A stretch of 64,000 nucleotides of DNA from Citrobacter amalonaticus Y19 (GTDB lineage: Bacteria; Pseudomonadota; Gammaproteobacteria; Enterobacterales; Enterobacteriaceae). Where the stretch lies: NCBI RefSeq assembly GCF_000981805.1, contig NZ_CP011132.1, positions 1,736,001-1,800,000 of the forward strand, given 5' to 3'. The translations under genes were made by a program, and so were the position numbers. This document shows positions 54,411 through 63,082 of this stretch, piece by piece (within the stretch, counting starts at the first letter, position 1; every line of letters starts with the position of its first letter). The notes beneath the pieces were generated by a model. That model did not search any database, had not been told where the DNA came from, and saw only the letters and a list, made by a program, of their open reading frames with translations.

Positions 54411-55172
54411 GTGCATTATCAACCGAAACAAGACCTTCTGCACAATCGCATTATTCTGGTGACTGGTGCCAGCGATGGCATTGGCCGCGAAGCAGCCCTG
54501 ACCTACGCCCGCTACGGCGCCAGCGTGATTTTGCTTGGCCGTAATGATGAGAAATTGCGCCACGTCGCCGACATGATTGCCCAGCAAACGGGGCACCAGC
54601 CACCGTGGTTTACGCTCGATCTGTTAACCTGCACCGCTGATGATTGCCATCACCTGGCGCAGCGCATCGCCGCACAGTTTCCGCGTCTGGACGGCGTCTT
54701 ACACAATGCCGGATTACTGGGCGACGTCTGCCCGATGATCGAACAAAACCCGCAGGTCTGGCAGCAGGTGATGCAGGTTAACGTCAATGCGACGTTTATG
54801 CTGACCCAGGCACTGCTTCCTTTATTGCTTAAGTCAGATTCCGGATCGTTAGTCTTCACCTCCTCAAGCGTAGGCCAACAGGGCCGCGCCAACTGGGGAG
54901 CCTACGCAGCCTCTAAATTTGCCACCGAAGGGATGATGCAGGTGCTGGCGGACGAGTATCAAAATCGCCCGCTGCGCGTGAATTGCATCAACCCGGGCGG
55001 CACGCGTACCGGAATGCGCGCCAACGCCTTTCCGACGGAAGATCCGCAAAAGCTCAAAACACCCGCCGATATTATGCCGCTGTATCTGTGGCTAATGGGC
55101 GATGACAGCCGTCGCAAAACCGGCATGACCTTCGACGCCCAACCGGGCCGCAAACCAGGAATCGCCCAATGA
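54411..55172 (+). CDS. yciK: YciK short-chain dehydrogenase
   Basis: 253-residue SDR oxidoreductase with cofactor motif TGASDGIG (18-25), NAG (99-101), catalytic Ser near 152 and Tyr165-x3-Lys169 (YAASK). Substrate unknown. GTG start with AGGAG five bases upstream. Overlaps btuR by four bases. Confidence 0.94.
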   Translation: MHYQPKQDLLHNRIILVTGASDGIGREAALTYARYGASVILLGRNDEKLRHVADMIAQQTGHQPPWFTLDLLTCTADDCHHLAQRIAAQFPRLDGVLHNAGLLGDVCPMIEQNPQVWQQVMQVNVNATFMLTQALLPLLLKSDSGSLVFTSSSVGQQGRANWGAYAASKFATEGMMQVLADEYQNRPLRVNCINPGGTRTGMRANAFPTEDPQKLKTPADIMPLYLWLMGDDSRRKTGMTFDAQPGRKPGIAQ

Positions 55173-55759
55173 GTGAAGAACGCTATCAACAACGCCAGCA
55201 GCGCGTGAAGGACCGGGTTGATGCCCGGGTTGCCCAGGCGCAGGACGAGCGCGGTATCGTGATTGTTTTCACCGGCAACGGGAAAGGAAAAACCACCGCC
55301 GCTTTCGGCACGGCCACCCGCGCGGTGGGACACGGTAAAAAAGTCGGCGTTGTGCAGTTTATTAAGGGAACCTGGCCTAACGGCGAGCGTAACCTGTTGG
55401 AACCGCACGGCGTCGAATTTCAGGTGATGGCGACCGGGTTTACCTGGGAGACACAGAATCGCGAAGCCGATACAGCGGCCTGTCTGGCGGTGTGGGAGCA
55501 CGGAAAACGGATGCTTGCCGATCCGCAACTGGACATGGTGGTGCTGGACGAGTTGACGTATATGGTGGCATACGACTATCTGCCACTTGAAGAGGTGATT
55601 AGCGCCCTGAATGCGCGCCCGCATCATCAGACGGTGATCATCACCGGTCGTGGCTGCCATCGGGATATTCTTGAGCTGGCCGATACCGTCAGTGAACTGC
55701 GTCCGGTCAAACATGCCTTTGAAGCAGGGGTCAAAGCCCAGATGGGTATTGATTATTAA
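55169..55759 (+). CDS. btuR: Cob(I)alamin adenosyltransferase
   Basis: 196-residue CobA-type enzyme that adenosylates corrinoids to make coenzyme B12 forms. P-loop GNGKGKTT is at 36-43, followed by VVQFIKGTWPNGER and VVLDELTYM. Translationally coupled to yciK (ATGA). Confidence 0.96.
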   Translation: MSEERYQQRQQRVKDRVDARVAQAQDERGIVIVFTGNGKGKTTAAFGTATRAVGHGKKVGVVQFIKGTWPNGERNLLEPHGVEFQVMATGFTWETQNREADTAACLAVWEHGKRMLADPQLDMVVLDELTYMVAYDYLPLEEVISALNARPHHQTVIITGRGCHRDILELADTVSELRPVKHAFEAGVKAQMGIDY

Positions 55760-55783
55760 AAAAGGCCCCTCGGGGCCTTTTTT
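55758..55783. terminator. Bidirectional terminator btuR/rluB
   Basis: AAAAAAGGCCCC and GGGGCCTTTTTT pair with a two-base gap; the symmetrical A and T runs allow use in both directions. Confidence 0.9.
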
Positions 55784-55801
55784 GCATTGCGGGTCTGCGG
55801 A

Positions 55802-56677
55802 TTAACCGTTGTTATTACGACCGCCAGCACGACGGCCACCGCTCACCTGGCTGTGGCGTTTCACCGCACGACGAATCTGATTCGCCTTCATGCGACGACG
55901 ATCTTTCTCCACCGCCACTTTCGAGGTGGTTTCCGGCTCCAGTTCCACCAGTTCTCGCAGATAGTTGGTCTGGGCGAGATCCAGTTCCGTCCAGCCGCCG
56001 CGCGGCAGGCCTTTCGGCAGTGGAATATCACCATAGCGCACGCGGATCAGACGGCTTACCTGCACGCCAACGGCTTCCCAAAGGCGACGCACTTCACGGT
56101 TGCGCCCTTCTGTCAGGGTGACGTTGTACCACTGGTTGATCCCTTCGCCACCGCTGAACTTGATGGTTTTGAACGCCGCCGGGCCGTCTTCCAGTTGCAC
56201 GCCACGGCTCAGATCGCGCAGTTTAGCGTCGTCAACCTCGCCAAAAACGCGCACCGCGTATTCGCGCTCAACTTCACGGCTCGGGTGCATCAAACGGTTC
56301 GCCAGTTCACCATCGGTGGTGAACAACAGCAGACCGCAGGTATTGACGTCCAGACGCCCTACCGCAATCCAGCGCGCGCCGCGTAGTTTCGGTAAGCGAT
56401 CGAAGACCGTTGGACGACCTTCCGGATCGTTACGCGTACACAGTTCGCCTTCCGGCTTGTAATAGGCCAGAACGCGACAAATTTGTTCCGCCGACTCTTT
56501 CACCGAAATCAGGTGACCGTCGATACGAATTTTCAGACCAGGCGTCACTTCAACGCGATCGCCAAGCGTGGCGATTTTGCCGTCGACACTGACGCGACCT
56601 GCAGCAATGATGGATTCAATTTCACGGCGGGAGCCGTGGCCAGCGCGCGCCAGCACTTTTTGTAACTTTTCGCTCAT
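55802..56677 (-). CDS. rluB: 23S rRNA pseudouridine synthase B
   Basis: 291 residues; makes pseudouridine 2605 of 23S rRNA. N-terminal S4 RNA-binding domain (1-60) and RsuA-type catalytic domain with Asp110 in GRLDVNTCGLL. Basic, Gly/Asn-rich tail. AAGGAAG precedes the ATG at 56677; nine codons further upstream are open but not conserved. Confidence 0.96.
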   Translation of the reverse strand: MSEKLQKVLARAGHGSRREIESIIAAGRVSVDGKIATLGDRVEVTPGLKIRIDGHLISVKESAEQICRVLAYYKPEGELCTRNDPEGRPTVFDRLPKLRGARWIAVGRLDVNTCGLLLFTTDGELANRLMHPSREVEREYAVRVFGEVDDAKLRDLSRGVQLEDGPAAFKTIKFSGGEGINQWYNVTLTEGRNREVRRLWEAVGVQVSRLIRVRYGDIPLPKGLPRGGWTELDLAQTNYLRELVELEPETTSKVAVEKDRRRMKANQIRRAVKRHSQVSGGRRAGGRNNNG

Positions 56678-56777
56678 AGAGCTTCCTTTAGCTGTCGCCT
56701 TCACAGGCGTCGAACAGGAGAATCAACGGCGCTTCTCAGCGCCATTTTAAGGCCGCGTAGTATACAGAGTTGCGCCC

Positions 56778-57398
56778 TTATAAGAAAGGTTTAACGTCTC
56801 CGACGCCTTCGCGCAAGACAACCGGGGAATCATCGGTTAAATCAATAACCGTCGTCGGCTGCTGGCCCAGATAACCGCCGTGAATAATCAGGTCCACCTG
56901 CTTTTCCAGTCGGTCTTTAATTTCTTCCGGATCGGACTCGGTAAATTCACTACCTGGTAACATCAGCGAGGTGGAGAGCATCGGCTCGCCCAGCGTCTGC
57001 AACAGCTCGAGGGCGATCGGGTTCGACGGCACGCGCAGACCGATGGTCTTACGTTTTTCCTGCAACAACCGACGCGGCACCTCTTTTGTTCCTTTCAGAA
57101 TGAAGGTGTAGTTGCCCGGCGTATTGTTCTTGATCAGGCGAAAAGCCACGTTGTCGACAAACGAATAGGTCGACAGCTCGGACAGGTCGCGACACATCAG
57201 AGTGAAGTTGTGCCCATCCGGCAATTGGCGAATGCGGCAAATCCGCTCCATCGCGCCTTTGTCTTCAATTTTACAACCGAGCGCATAACCGGAATCGGTT
57301 GGATACACAATCACCCCACCCTTACGCACAATCTCGACCGCCTGGTTGATCAGGCGCTGCTGTGGGTTATCAGGATGAATATAAAAAAACTGGCTCAT
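56778..57398 (-). CDS. yciO: YciO, Sua5/YrdC-like protein
   Basis: 206 residues as in E. coli YciO. YrdC-fold protein related to the threonylcarbamoyl-AMP synthase that acts in tRNA t6A formation; YciO's own role is less clear. Segments GGVIVYPTDSGYALGCKI and KRKTIGLRVPSNPIA mark the fold. Its first four bases overlap rnm. Confidence 0.94.
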   Translation of the reverse strand: MSQFFYIHPDNPQQRLINQAVEIVRKGGVIVYPTDSGYALGCKIEDKGAMERICRIRQLPDGHNFTLMCRDLSELSTYSFVDNVAFRLIKNNTPGNYTFILKGTKEVPRRLLQEKRKTIGLRVPSNPIALELLQTLGEPMLSTSLMLPGSEFTESDPEEIKDRLEKQVDLIIHGGYLGQQPTTVIDLTDDSPVVLREGVGDVKPFL

Positions 57399-58276
57399 AC
57401 TTCCCTCACTGTGGTGTTCTGCGGCTGCTCCCACGTCTGCCAGACGCCTTCAACGCCTGCCGGCAGCCAGAGCTTGCGGCCCAACTCGATCCACGGACAA
57501 GGCTGATGAAAATCAGATCCCTGCGATGCCCATAGCTGATGCTGGCGGGCAAGCGTGGCCAGTTGCGTGCGCTCATTGGGAGACTGCTGGCACTGTGCGA
57601 CTTCCATCGCATCACCGCGATGTTGCGCAAAATACGCCACCAGCCTTTTCAGCCACTTAGCGCTAAGGTCATACCGGCCTGGATGAGCAAGTACCGCCTT
57701 ACCGCCAGAATGATGAATGACATCAATAGCTTGTTCTATTGTACACCACTGTGGCGGAACGTATCCTGTTTTCCCGCGCGCAAGATACTTTTTAAAGACA
57801 TCCGCCAGGGTGGTCGCTTTGCCACACTCCACCAGGTAACGGGCAAAATGACCGCGGGTCACCACACCGCCGTCGGCCAGGCGCAATGCGCCTTCCCATG
57901 CGCCAGCGATATGCGCTTTTTCCAGTCGGTCGGCGATGAGTCGCGCGCGCTGCTGCCGTCGTTCCGCCTGTTGCGCTAAAAACGTGCGCATCGCCGGATT
58001 TTCAATGTCGATGTTCAGACCCACGATATGAATTTCGTGATTCTCCCAGACCGTCGAGATCTCAACGCCTGGGATCAGGTTCAGTGCGAGGCCAGAACGT
58101 GAAATTTCTTCGCTTGCCGCGGGAATCGCGGCTGTGGTGTCATGGTCGGTAATCGCCAGCGTGCCTACGCGCATCTCGACGGCCCGGTGAACTAACGCTT
58201 CTGGCGTCAGTCGTCCATCAGATGCCGTTGTGTGACTGTGCAGGTCATAAATCACTGCATAATTCGTGTCGCTCAA
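57395..58276 (-). CDS. rnm: RNase AM (TrpH/YciV), PHP-domain 5'-3' exonuclease
   Basis: 293 residues, same length as E. coli YciV. PHP metallo-phosphoesterase with metal ligands in DLHSHTTASDG (His13, His15, Asp20) and later IPGVEISTVW and HPGRYDLS. In E. coli it matures the 5' ends of rRNA. It is divergent from the trp operon. Confidence 0.93.
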   Translation of the reverse strand: MSDTNYAVIYDLHSHTTASDGRLTPEALVHRAVEMRVGTLAITDHDTTAAIPAASEEISRSGLALNLIPGVEISTVWENHEIHIVGLNIDIENPAMRTFLAQQAERRQQRARLIADRLEKAHIAGAWEGALRLADGGVVTRGHFARYLVECGKATTLADVFKKYLARGKTGYVPPQWCTIEQAIDVIHHSGGKAVLAHPGRYDLSAKWLKRLVAYFAQHRGDAMEVAQCQQSPNERTQLATLARQHQLWASQGSDFHQPCPWIELGRKLWLPAGVEGVWQTWEQPQNTTVREV

Positions 58277-58351
58277 GGCGAACTCCCGTCTCTCAAAAAT
58301 AGTCTTTCCTGCGCATCATAACGGTTCCGGCAAATTTACTGAAATCAGGTG

Positions 58352-58385
58352 TTGACAATAACCCATCGAACTAGTTAACTAGTAC
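58352..58385 (+). promoter_or_regulatory. trp promoter and operator
   Basis: -35 TTGACA (58352-58357), 17-base spacer, -10 TTAACT (58375-58380). The TrpR operator palindrome GAACTAGTTAACTAGTAC (58368-58385) covers the -10 box, as in E. coli. Confidence 0.95.
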
Positions 58386-58413
58386 GAAAGTTCACAAGCA
58401 AAAGGGTATCGAC

Positions 58414-58458
58414 ATGAAAGCAACATTTGTTCTGCACGGTGGGTGGCGCACTTCCTGA
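58414..58458 (+). CDS. trpL: trp operon leader peptide with a single Trp codon
   Basis: 14 residues, MKATFVLHGGWRTS. Ribosome stalling at Trp codons of this peptide decides between antiterminator and terminator. E. coli and Salmonella leaders have Trp at positions 10 and 11. Here codon 10 (58441-58443) is GGG and only codon 11 (58444-58446) is TGG. The rest of the leader, including the Arg codon and the TGA, is as expected. Confidence 0.9.
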   Translation: MKATFVLHGGWRTS

Positions 58459-58502
58459 TTTCGGGCAGTGTATTTCGCGTGTAGATCGCCACCAGATACC
58501 CG

Positions 58503-58529
58503 GCCCGCCAACAGAGCGGGCTTTTTTTT
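58503..58529 (+). terminator. trp attenuator terminator
   Basis: GCCCGC (58503-58508) and GCGGGC (58516-58521) around CAACAGA, then eight T. This is the 3:4 hairpin of the trp attenuator, 24 bp before trpE. Confidence 0.95.
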
Positions 58530-58552
58530 GAACAAAATTAATGAGAACAACC

Positions 58553-60115
58553 ATGCAGACATCAAAACCGACACTCGAACTCATTACCTGCGATGCCGCC
58601 TATCGTAAGAACCCGACGGAGTTGTTCCATCAGGTTTGCGGTGACCGTCCAGCAACGCTGCTGCTGGAATCGGCGGATATCGACAGTAAAGACGATCTCA
58701 AAAGCCTGTTGCTGGTGGATAGCGCGCTGCGCATTACCGCTATCGGTGACACTGTCACCATTCAGGCTTTAACGGATAACGGCACCGCACTGCTGACACT
58801 GCTGGATGCGGCGCTGCCTGCAGGCGTTGAGAATGAACATCAGGACGGGGGCCGCGTGCTGCGTTTTCCACCGGTCAGCCCGTTATTAGACGAGGACGCG
58901 CGTCTGTGCGCACTCTCTGTATTTGACGCCTTCCGCCTGCTGCAGGAACTGGTCAACGTCCCGGCGCAGGAGCGTGAAGCCATGTTCTTCGGCGGTCTGT
59001 TTGCTTACGATCTGGTTGCCGGTTTTGAAGATTTACCGCAGCTTGAGGCAGGCAACCGCTGCCCGGACTACTGTTTCTATCTGGCAGAAACGCTGATGGT
59101 TATTGACCATCAGAAACAAAGCACCCGCATTCAGGCCAGTCTGTTCAGCGATAACGACGCTGAAAAACAGCGCCTCACCGCGCGACTGGCCCATCTGAGC
59201 CAGCAACTGACGGAACCTGCGCCGCCGCTGCCGGTCATTCCGGTGCCGCAGATGCGCTGCGAGTGCAATCAGAGCGATGAAGAGTTTGGCGCAGTGGTGC
59301 GCTCGATGCAAAAAGCGATTCGTGCCGGGGAAATTTTCCAGGTGGTCCCATCGCGTCGTTTCTCTCTGCCCTGCCCGTCGCCGCTGGCGGCCTATTATGT
59401 GCTGAAGAAAAGTAATCCCAGCCCGTACATGTTTTTTATGCAGGACAACGATTTCACCTTATTTGGCGCGTCACCGGAAAGCTCGCTGAAATACGATTCC
59501 ACCAGCCGTCAGATTGAAATCTACCCGATTGCCGGCACGCGCCCTCGTGGTCGTCGCGCCGACGGTTCCCTTGATCGCGACCTCGACAGCCGTATTGAAC
59601 TGGAGATGCGCACCGATCATAAAGAGCTTTCCGAACACCTGATGCTGGTTGACCTGGCGCGTAACGATCTCGCCCGCATCTGTACGCCGGGCAGTCGCTA
59701 CGTGGCTGACCTGACCAAGGTTGACCGTTATTCTTACGTCATGCACCTGGTCTCCCGCGTGGTCGGCGAACTGCGCAGCGATCTCGATGTACTGCACGCC
59801 TACCGCGCCTGCATGAACATGGGCACGCTCAGCGGTGCGCCGAAAGTGCGGGCAATGCAACTGATTGCCGAAGCCGAAGGCCGCCGACGCGGCAGCTACG
59901 GTGGCGCAGTCGGTTACTTCACCGCGCACGGCGATCTGGATACCTGCATTGTTATCCGTTCTGCGCTGGTGGAAGACGGTATCGCCACCGTCCAGGCCGG
60001 TGCCGGTATTGTGCTCGATTCTGTTCCCCAGTCAGAAGCCGACGAAACCCGTAATAAAGCGCGCGCGGTCCTGCGTGCCATTGCCACCGCGCACCACGCA
60101 CAGGAGACTTTCTGA
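58553..60115 (+). CDS. trpE: Anthranilate synthase component I
   Basis: 520 residues from the ATG at 58553. Makes anthranilate from chorismate and ammonia. The Trp feedback site LLESADID is near residue 40; the chorismate-binding core has PIAGTRPRGR and GTLSGAPKVRAM. Its stop overlaps the trpD start (TGATG). Confidence 0.98.
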   Translation: MQTSKPTLELITCDAAYRKNPTELFHQVCGDRPATLLLESADIDSKDDLKSLLLVDSALRITAIGDTVTIQALTDNGTALLTLLDAALPAGVENEHQDGGRVLRFPPVSPLLDEDARLCALSVFDAFRLLQELVNVPAQEREAMFFGGLFAYDLVAGFEDLPQLEAGNRCPDYCFYLAETLMVIDHQKQSTRIQASLFSDNDAEKQRLTARLAHLSQQLTEPAPPLPVIPVPQMRCECNQSDEEFGAVVRSMQKAIRAGEIFQVVPSRRFSLPCPSPLAAYYVLKKSNPSPYMFFMQDNDFTLFGASPESSLKYDSTSRQIEIYPIAGTRPRGRRADGSLDRDLDSRIELEMRTDHKELSEHLMLVDLARNDLARICTPGSRYVADLTKVDRYSYVMHLVSRVVGELRSDLDVLHAYRACMNMGTLSGAPKVRAMQLIAEAEGRRRGSYGGAVGYFTAHGDLDTCIVIRSALVEDGIATVQAGAGIVLDSVPQSEADETRNKARAVLRAIATAHHAQETF

Positions 60116-61710
60116 TGGCTGATATTCTGCTGCTCGATAACATCGACTCATTTACCTATAACCTGGCAGATCAGCTGCGTACCAATGGTCACAACGTGGT
60201 GATTTACCGTAACCATATTCCGGCTCAGACCCTGATTGAGCGTCTGGCAACCATGAAGAACCCGGTTCTGGTACTTTCTCCCGGCCCAGGCGTACCCAGT
60301 GAAGCAGGCTGTATGCCGGAACTGCTGACGCGCCTGCGCGGAAAGCTGCCGATTATCGGCATCTGCCTGGGCCATCAGGCGATTGTTGAAGCCTACGGCG
60401 GCTACGTCGGCCAGGCCGGCGAGATCCTGCACGGTAAAGCGTCCAGCATTGAACACGACGGACAGGCGATGTTTGCCGGTCTGACGAATCCGCTGCCGGT
60501 TGCGCGCTATCATTCACTGATTGGCAGCAACGTTCCCGCAGGACTGACCATTAATGCCCATTTCAACGGCATGGTGATGGCGGTACGCCACGACGCCGAT
60601 CGCGTTTGCGGCTTACAGTTCCACCCGGAGTCCATTCTGACCACTCAGGGCGCGCGTCTGCTCGAGCAGACGCTGGCCTGGGCGCAGCAGAAGCTGGAAC
60701 CAGCGAATACACTGCAACCGATCCTCGAAAAACTGTATCAGGCGCAAACCCTGAGTCAGCAGGAAAGCCATCAGCTATTCTCCGCCGTGGTACGCGGTGA
60801 ACTGAAGCCGGAACAGCTGGCTGCCGCCCTGGTCAGCATGAAGATCCGCGGCGAGCATCCGAATGAGATTGCCGGTGCGGCAACCGCCCTACTGGAAAAC
60901 GCCGCACCGTTCCCACGCCCTGACTATCTGTTCGCCGATATCGTCGGTACCGGCGGTGACGGCAGCAACAGCATTAATATTTCAACCGCCAGCGCCTTTG
61001 TTGCGGCGGCGTGCGGCCTGAAGGTGGCTAAACACGGCAACCGCAGCGTCTCCAGTAAATCCGGTTCGTCGGACCTGCTGGCCGCCTTCGGTATCAATCT
61101 CGATATGAATGCCGACAAATCGCGTCAGGCGCTGGACGACCTGGGCGTCTGCTTCCTGTTTGCACCGAAATACCACACCGGTTTCCGCCACGCGATGCCG
61201 GTACGCCAGCAGTTGAAAACACGTACGCTGTTCAACGTGCTGGGGCCGTTGATTAACCCGGCGCACCCACCGCTGGCGCTGATTGGCGTCTACAGCCCTG
61301 AACTGGTTCTGCCGATTGCCGAAACTCTGCGGGTGCTGGGGTATCAGCGCGCTGCGGTCGTGCACAGCGGCGGAATGGATGAAGTCTCCCTGCATGCGCC
61401 AACTATTGTGGCGGAGCTGCATGACGGCGAGATCAAAAGCTATCAACTGACGGCGGACGACTTCGGCCTGACCCCTTACCATCAGGAACAACTGGCAGGC
61501 GGCACGCCGGAAGAAAACCGTGACATTCTGACACGCTTACTACAAGGTAAAGGTGACGCCGCCCACGAGGCTGCCGTTGCCGCAAACGTCGCAATGTTGA
61601 TGCGACTGCATGGTGAAGAAGATCTCAAGGCTAATGCGCAAACCGTTCTCGAGGTATTACGCAGTGGTTCCGCTTATGACCGAGTCACCGCTCTGGCGGC
61701 AAGAGGATAA
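60115..61710 (+). CDS. trpD: Anthranilate synthase component II / anthranilate phosphoribosyltransferase
   Basis: 531-residue fusion (TrpGD). The N-terminal glutamine amidotransferase (1-195) has Cys84 in GICLGHQ and His-Pro-Glu in QFHPES. The C-terminal transferase (about 200-531) has GTGGDGSNSINIST and KHGNRSVSSKSGS. The fusion is the enteric form. Coupled to trpE. Confidence 0.98.
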   Translation: MADILLLDNIDSFTYNLADQLRTNGHNVVIYRNHIPAQTLIERLATMKNPVLVLSPGPGVPSEAGCMPELLTRLRGKLPIIGICLGHQAIVEAYGGYVGQAGEILHGKASSIEHDGQAMFAGLTNPLPVARYHSLIGSNVPAGLTINAHFNGMVMAVRHDADRVCGLQFHPESILTTQGARLLEQTLAWAQQKLEPANTLQPILEKLYQAQTLSQQESHQLFSAVVRGELKPEQLAAALVSMKIRGEHPNEIAGAATALLENAAPFPRPDYLFADIVGTGGDGSNSINISTASAFVAAACGLKVAKHGNRSVSSKSGSSDLLAAFGINLDMNADKSRQALDDLGVCFLFAPKYHTGFRHAMPVRQQLKTRTLFNVLGPLINPAHPPLALIGVYSPELVLPIAETLRVLGYQRAAVVHSGGMDEVSLHAPTIVAELHDGEIKSYQLTADDFGLTPYHQEQLAGGTPEENRDILTRLLQGKGDAAHEAAVAANVAMLMRLHGEEDLKANAQTVLEVLRSGSAYDRVTALAARG

Positions 61711-63072
61711 ATGATGCAAACCGTTTTAGCGAAAATCGTCGCAGACAAGGCGATTTGGGTGGAAACCCGCAAACAGCAGCAACCGTTGGCCAGTTTTCAG
61801 AACGATGTCCAGCCCAGCACGCGTCATTTTTATGATGCCTTACAGGGCGCGCGTACGGCTTTTATTCTGGAGTGTAAGAAAGCCTCTCCGTCCAAAGGCG
61901 TTATCCGCGATGATTTCGACCCGGCGCGGATTGCCGGGGTGTACAAACATTACGCCTCCGCCATTTCCGTTCTGACCGACGAGAAGTATTTCCAGGGCAG
62001 TTTCGATTTCTTGCCAATCGTGAGCAGCATCGCCCCGCAGCCGATTCTGTGTAAGGACTTTATTATCGACCCTTACCAGATCTATCTGGCGCGCCACTAT
62101 CAGGCGGACGCCTGCCTGCTGATGCTTTCCGTTCTCGACGACGAGCAGTATCGCCAGCTCTCTACCGTAGCACACAGCCTGAAAATGGGCGTGCTGACGG
62201 AAGTCAGTAATGAGGCCGAACTGGAACGCGCCATCGCGCTCGGCGCAAAAGTGGTTGGGATTAACAACCGCGACCTGCGCGACCTGTCGATTGATTTGAA
62301 TCGTACCCGTCAACTGGCACCGAAACTGGGTCAGGGCGTGACGGTGATCAGCGAGTCGGGGGTCAATACCTACGCTCAGGTTCGTGAGCTGAGCCACTTT
62401 GCCAATGGTTTTCTGATTGGTTCTGCGCTCATGGCGCATGATGATCTCAACGCCGCCGTACGTCGCGTTCTGCTTGGCGAAAATAAGGTCTGCGGCCTGA
62501 CGCGTCCGGAAGATGCCAAAGCCGCCTGCGAATCTGGCGCAATTTATGGTGGACTGATCTTTGTCCCTTCGTCTCCGCGCTTTGTCAGCGATGAGCAGGC
62601 CCGCGCGGTGCAGTCCGCCGCCCCGCTGCAATACGTCGGCGTGTTCCGCAATCATGATATCGCCGATGTTTGCGAAAAAGCGGCGCAGCTTTCGCTGAAA
62701 GCCGTACAACTGCATGGCCGCGAAGAACAGGCGTACGTCGATGCCCTGCGCGCCGCGCTCCCTGAAGGTGTACAGATCTGGAAAGCGCTGAGCGTCGGTG
62801 ACACCCTCCCGGTCCGCGATTATCAGCATGTCGACAAATACGTGCTGGATAACGGCCAGGGCGGGAGCGGTCAGCGTTTTGACTGGTCGTTATTGCAGGG
62901 ACAATCGCTGGATAACGTGTTACTGGCAGGCGGTCTTGGCGCGGATAACTGCGTCGACGCGGCGAAAACCGGCTGTGCCGGTCTCGATTTTAATTCTGGT
63001 GTAGAGTCACAGCCGGGCATCAAAGATGCACGCCTTCTGGCCTCGGTATTTCAGACACTGCGCGCATATTAA
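61711..63072 (+). CDS. trpC: Indole-3-glycerol phosphate synthase / phosphoribosylanthranilate isomerase
   Basis: 453-residue fusion (TrpCF). The synthase half (1-255) shows ILECKKASPSKG and LCKDFIIDPYQ; the isomerase half (256-453) has VCGLTRPEDA with the catalytic Cys and LDFNSGVESQPG. It starts immediately after the trpD stop with two Met codons. Confidence 0.98.
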   Translation: MMQTVLAKIVADKAIWVETRKQQQPLASFQNDVQPSTRHFYDALQGARTAFILECKKASPSKGVIRDDFDPARIAGVYKHYASAISVLTDEKYFQGSFDFLPIVSSIAPQPILCKDFIIDPYQIYLARHYQADACLLMLSVLDDEQYRQLSTVAHSLKMGVLTEVSNEAELERAIALGAKVVGINNRDLRDLSIDLNRTRQLAPKLGQGVTVISESGVNTYAQVRELSHFANGFLIGSALMAHDDLNAAVRRVLLGENKVCGLTRPEDAKAACESGAIYGGLIFVPSSPRFVSDEQARAVQSAAPLQYVGVFRNHDIADVCEKAAQLSLKAVQLHGREEQAYVDALRAALPEGVQIWKALSVGDTLPVRDYQHVDKYVLDNGQGGSGQRFDWSLLQGQSLDNVLLAGGLGADNCVDAAKTGCAGLDFNSGVESQPGIKDARLLASVFQTLRAY

Positions 63073-63082
63073 GGAAATGGAC

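Noticed and set aside
61840..62829. 329-codon open frame opposite trpC
   Set aside because: Pure antisense shadow of a conserved enzyme; no ribosome site and no family similarity.
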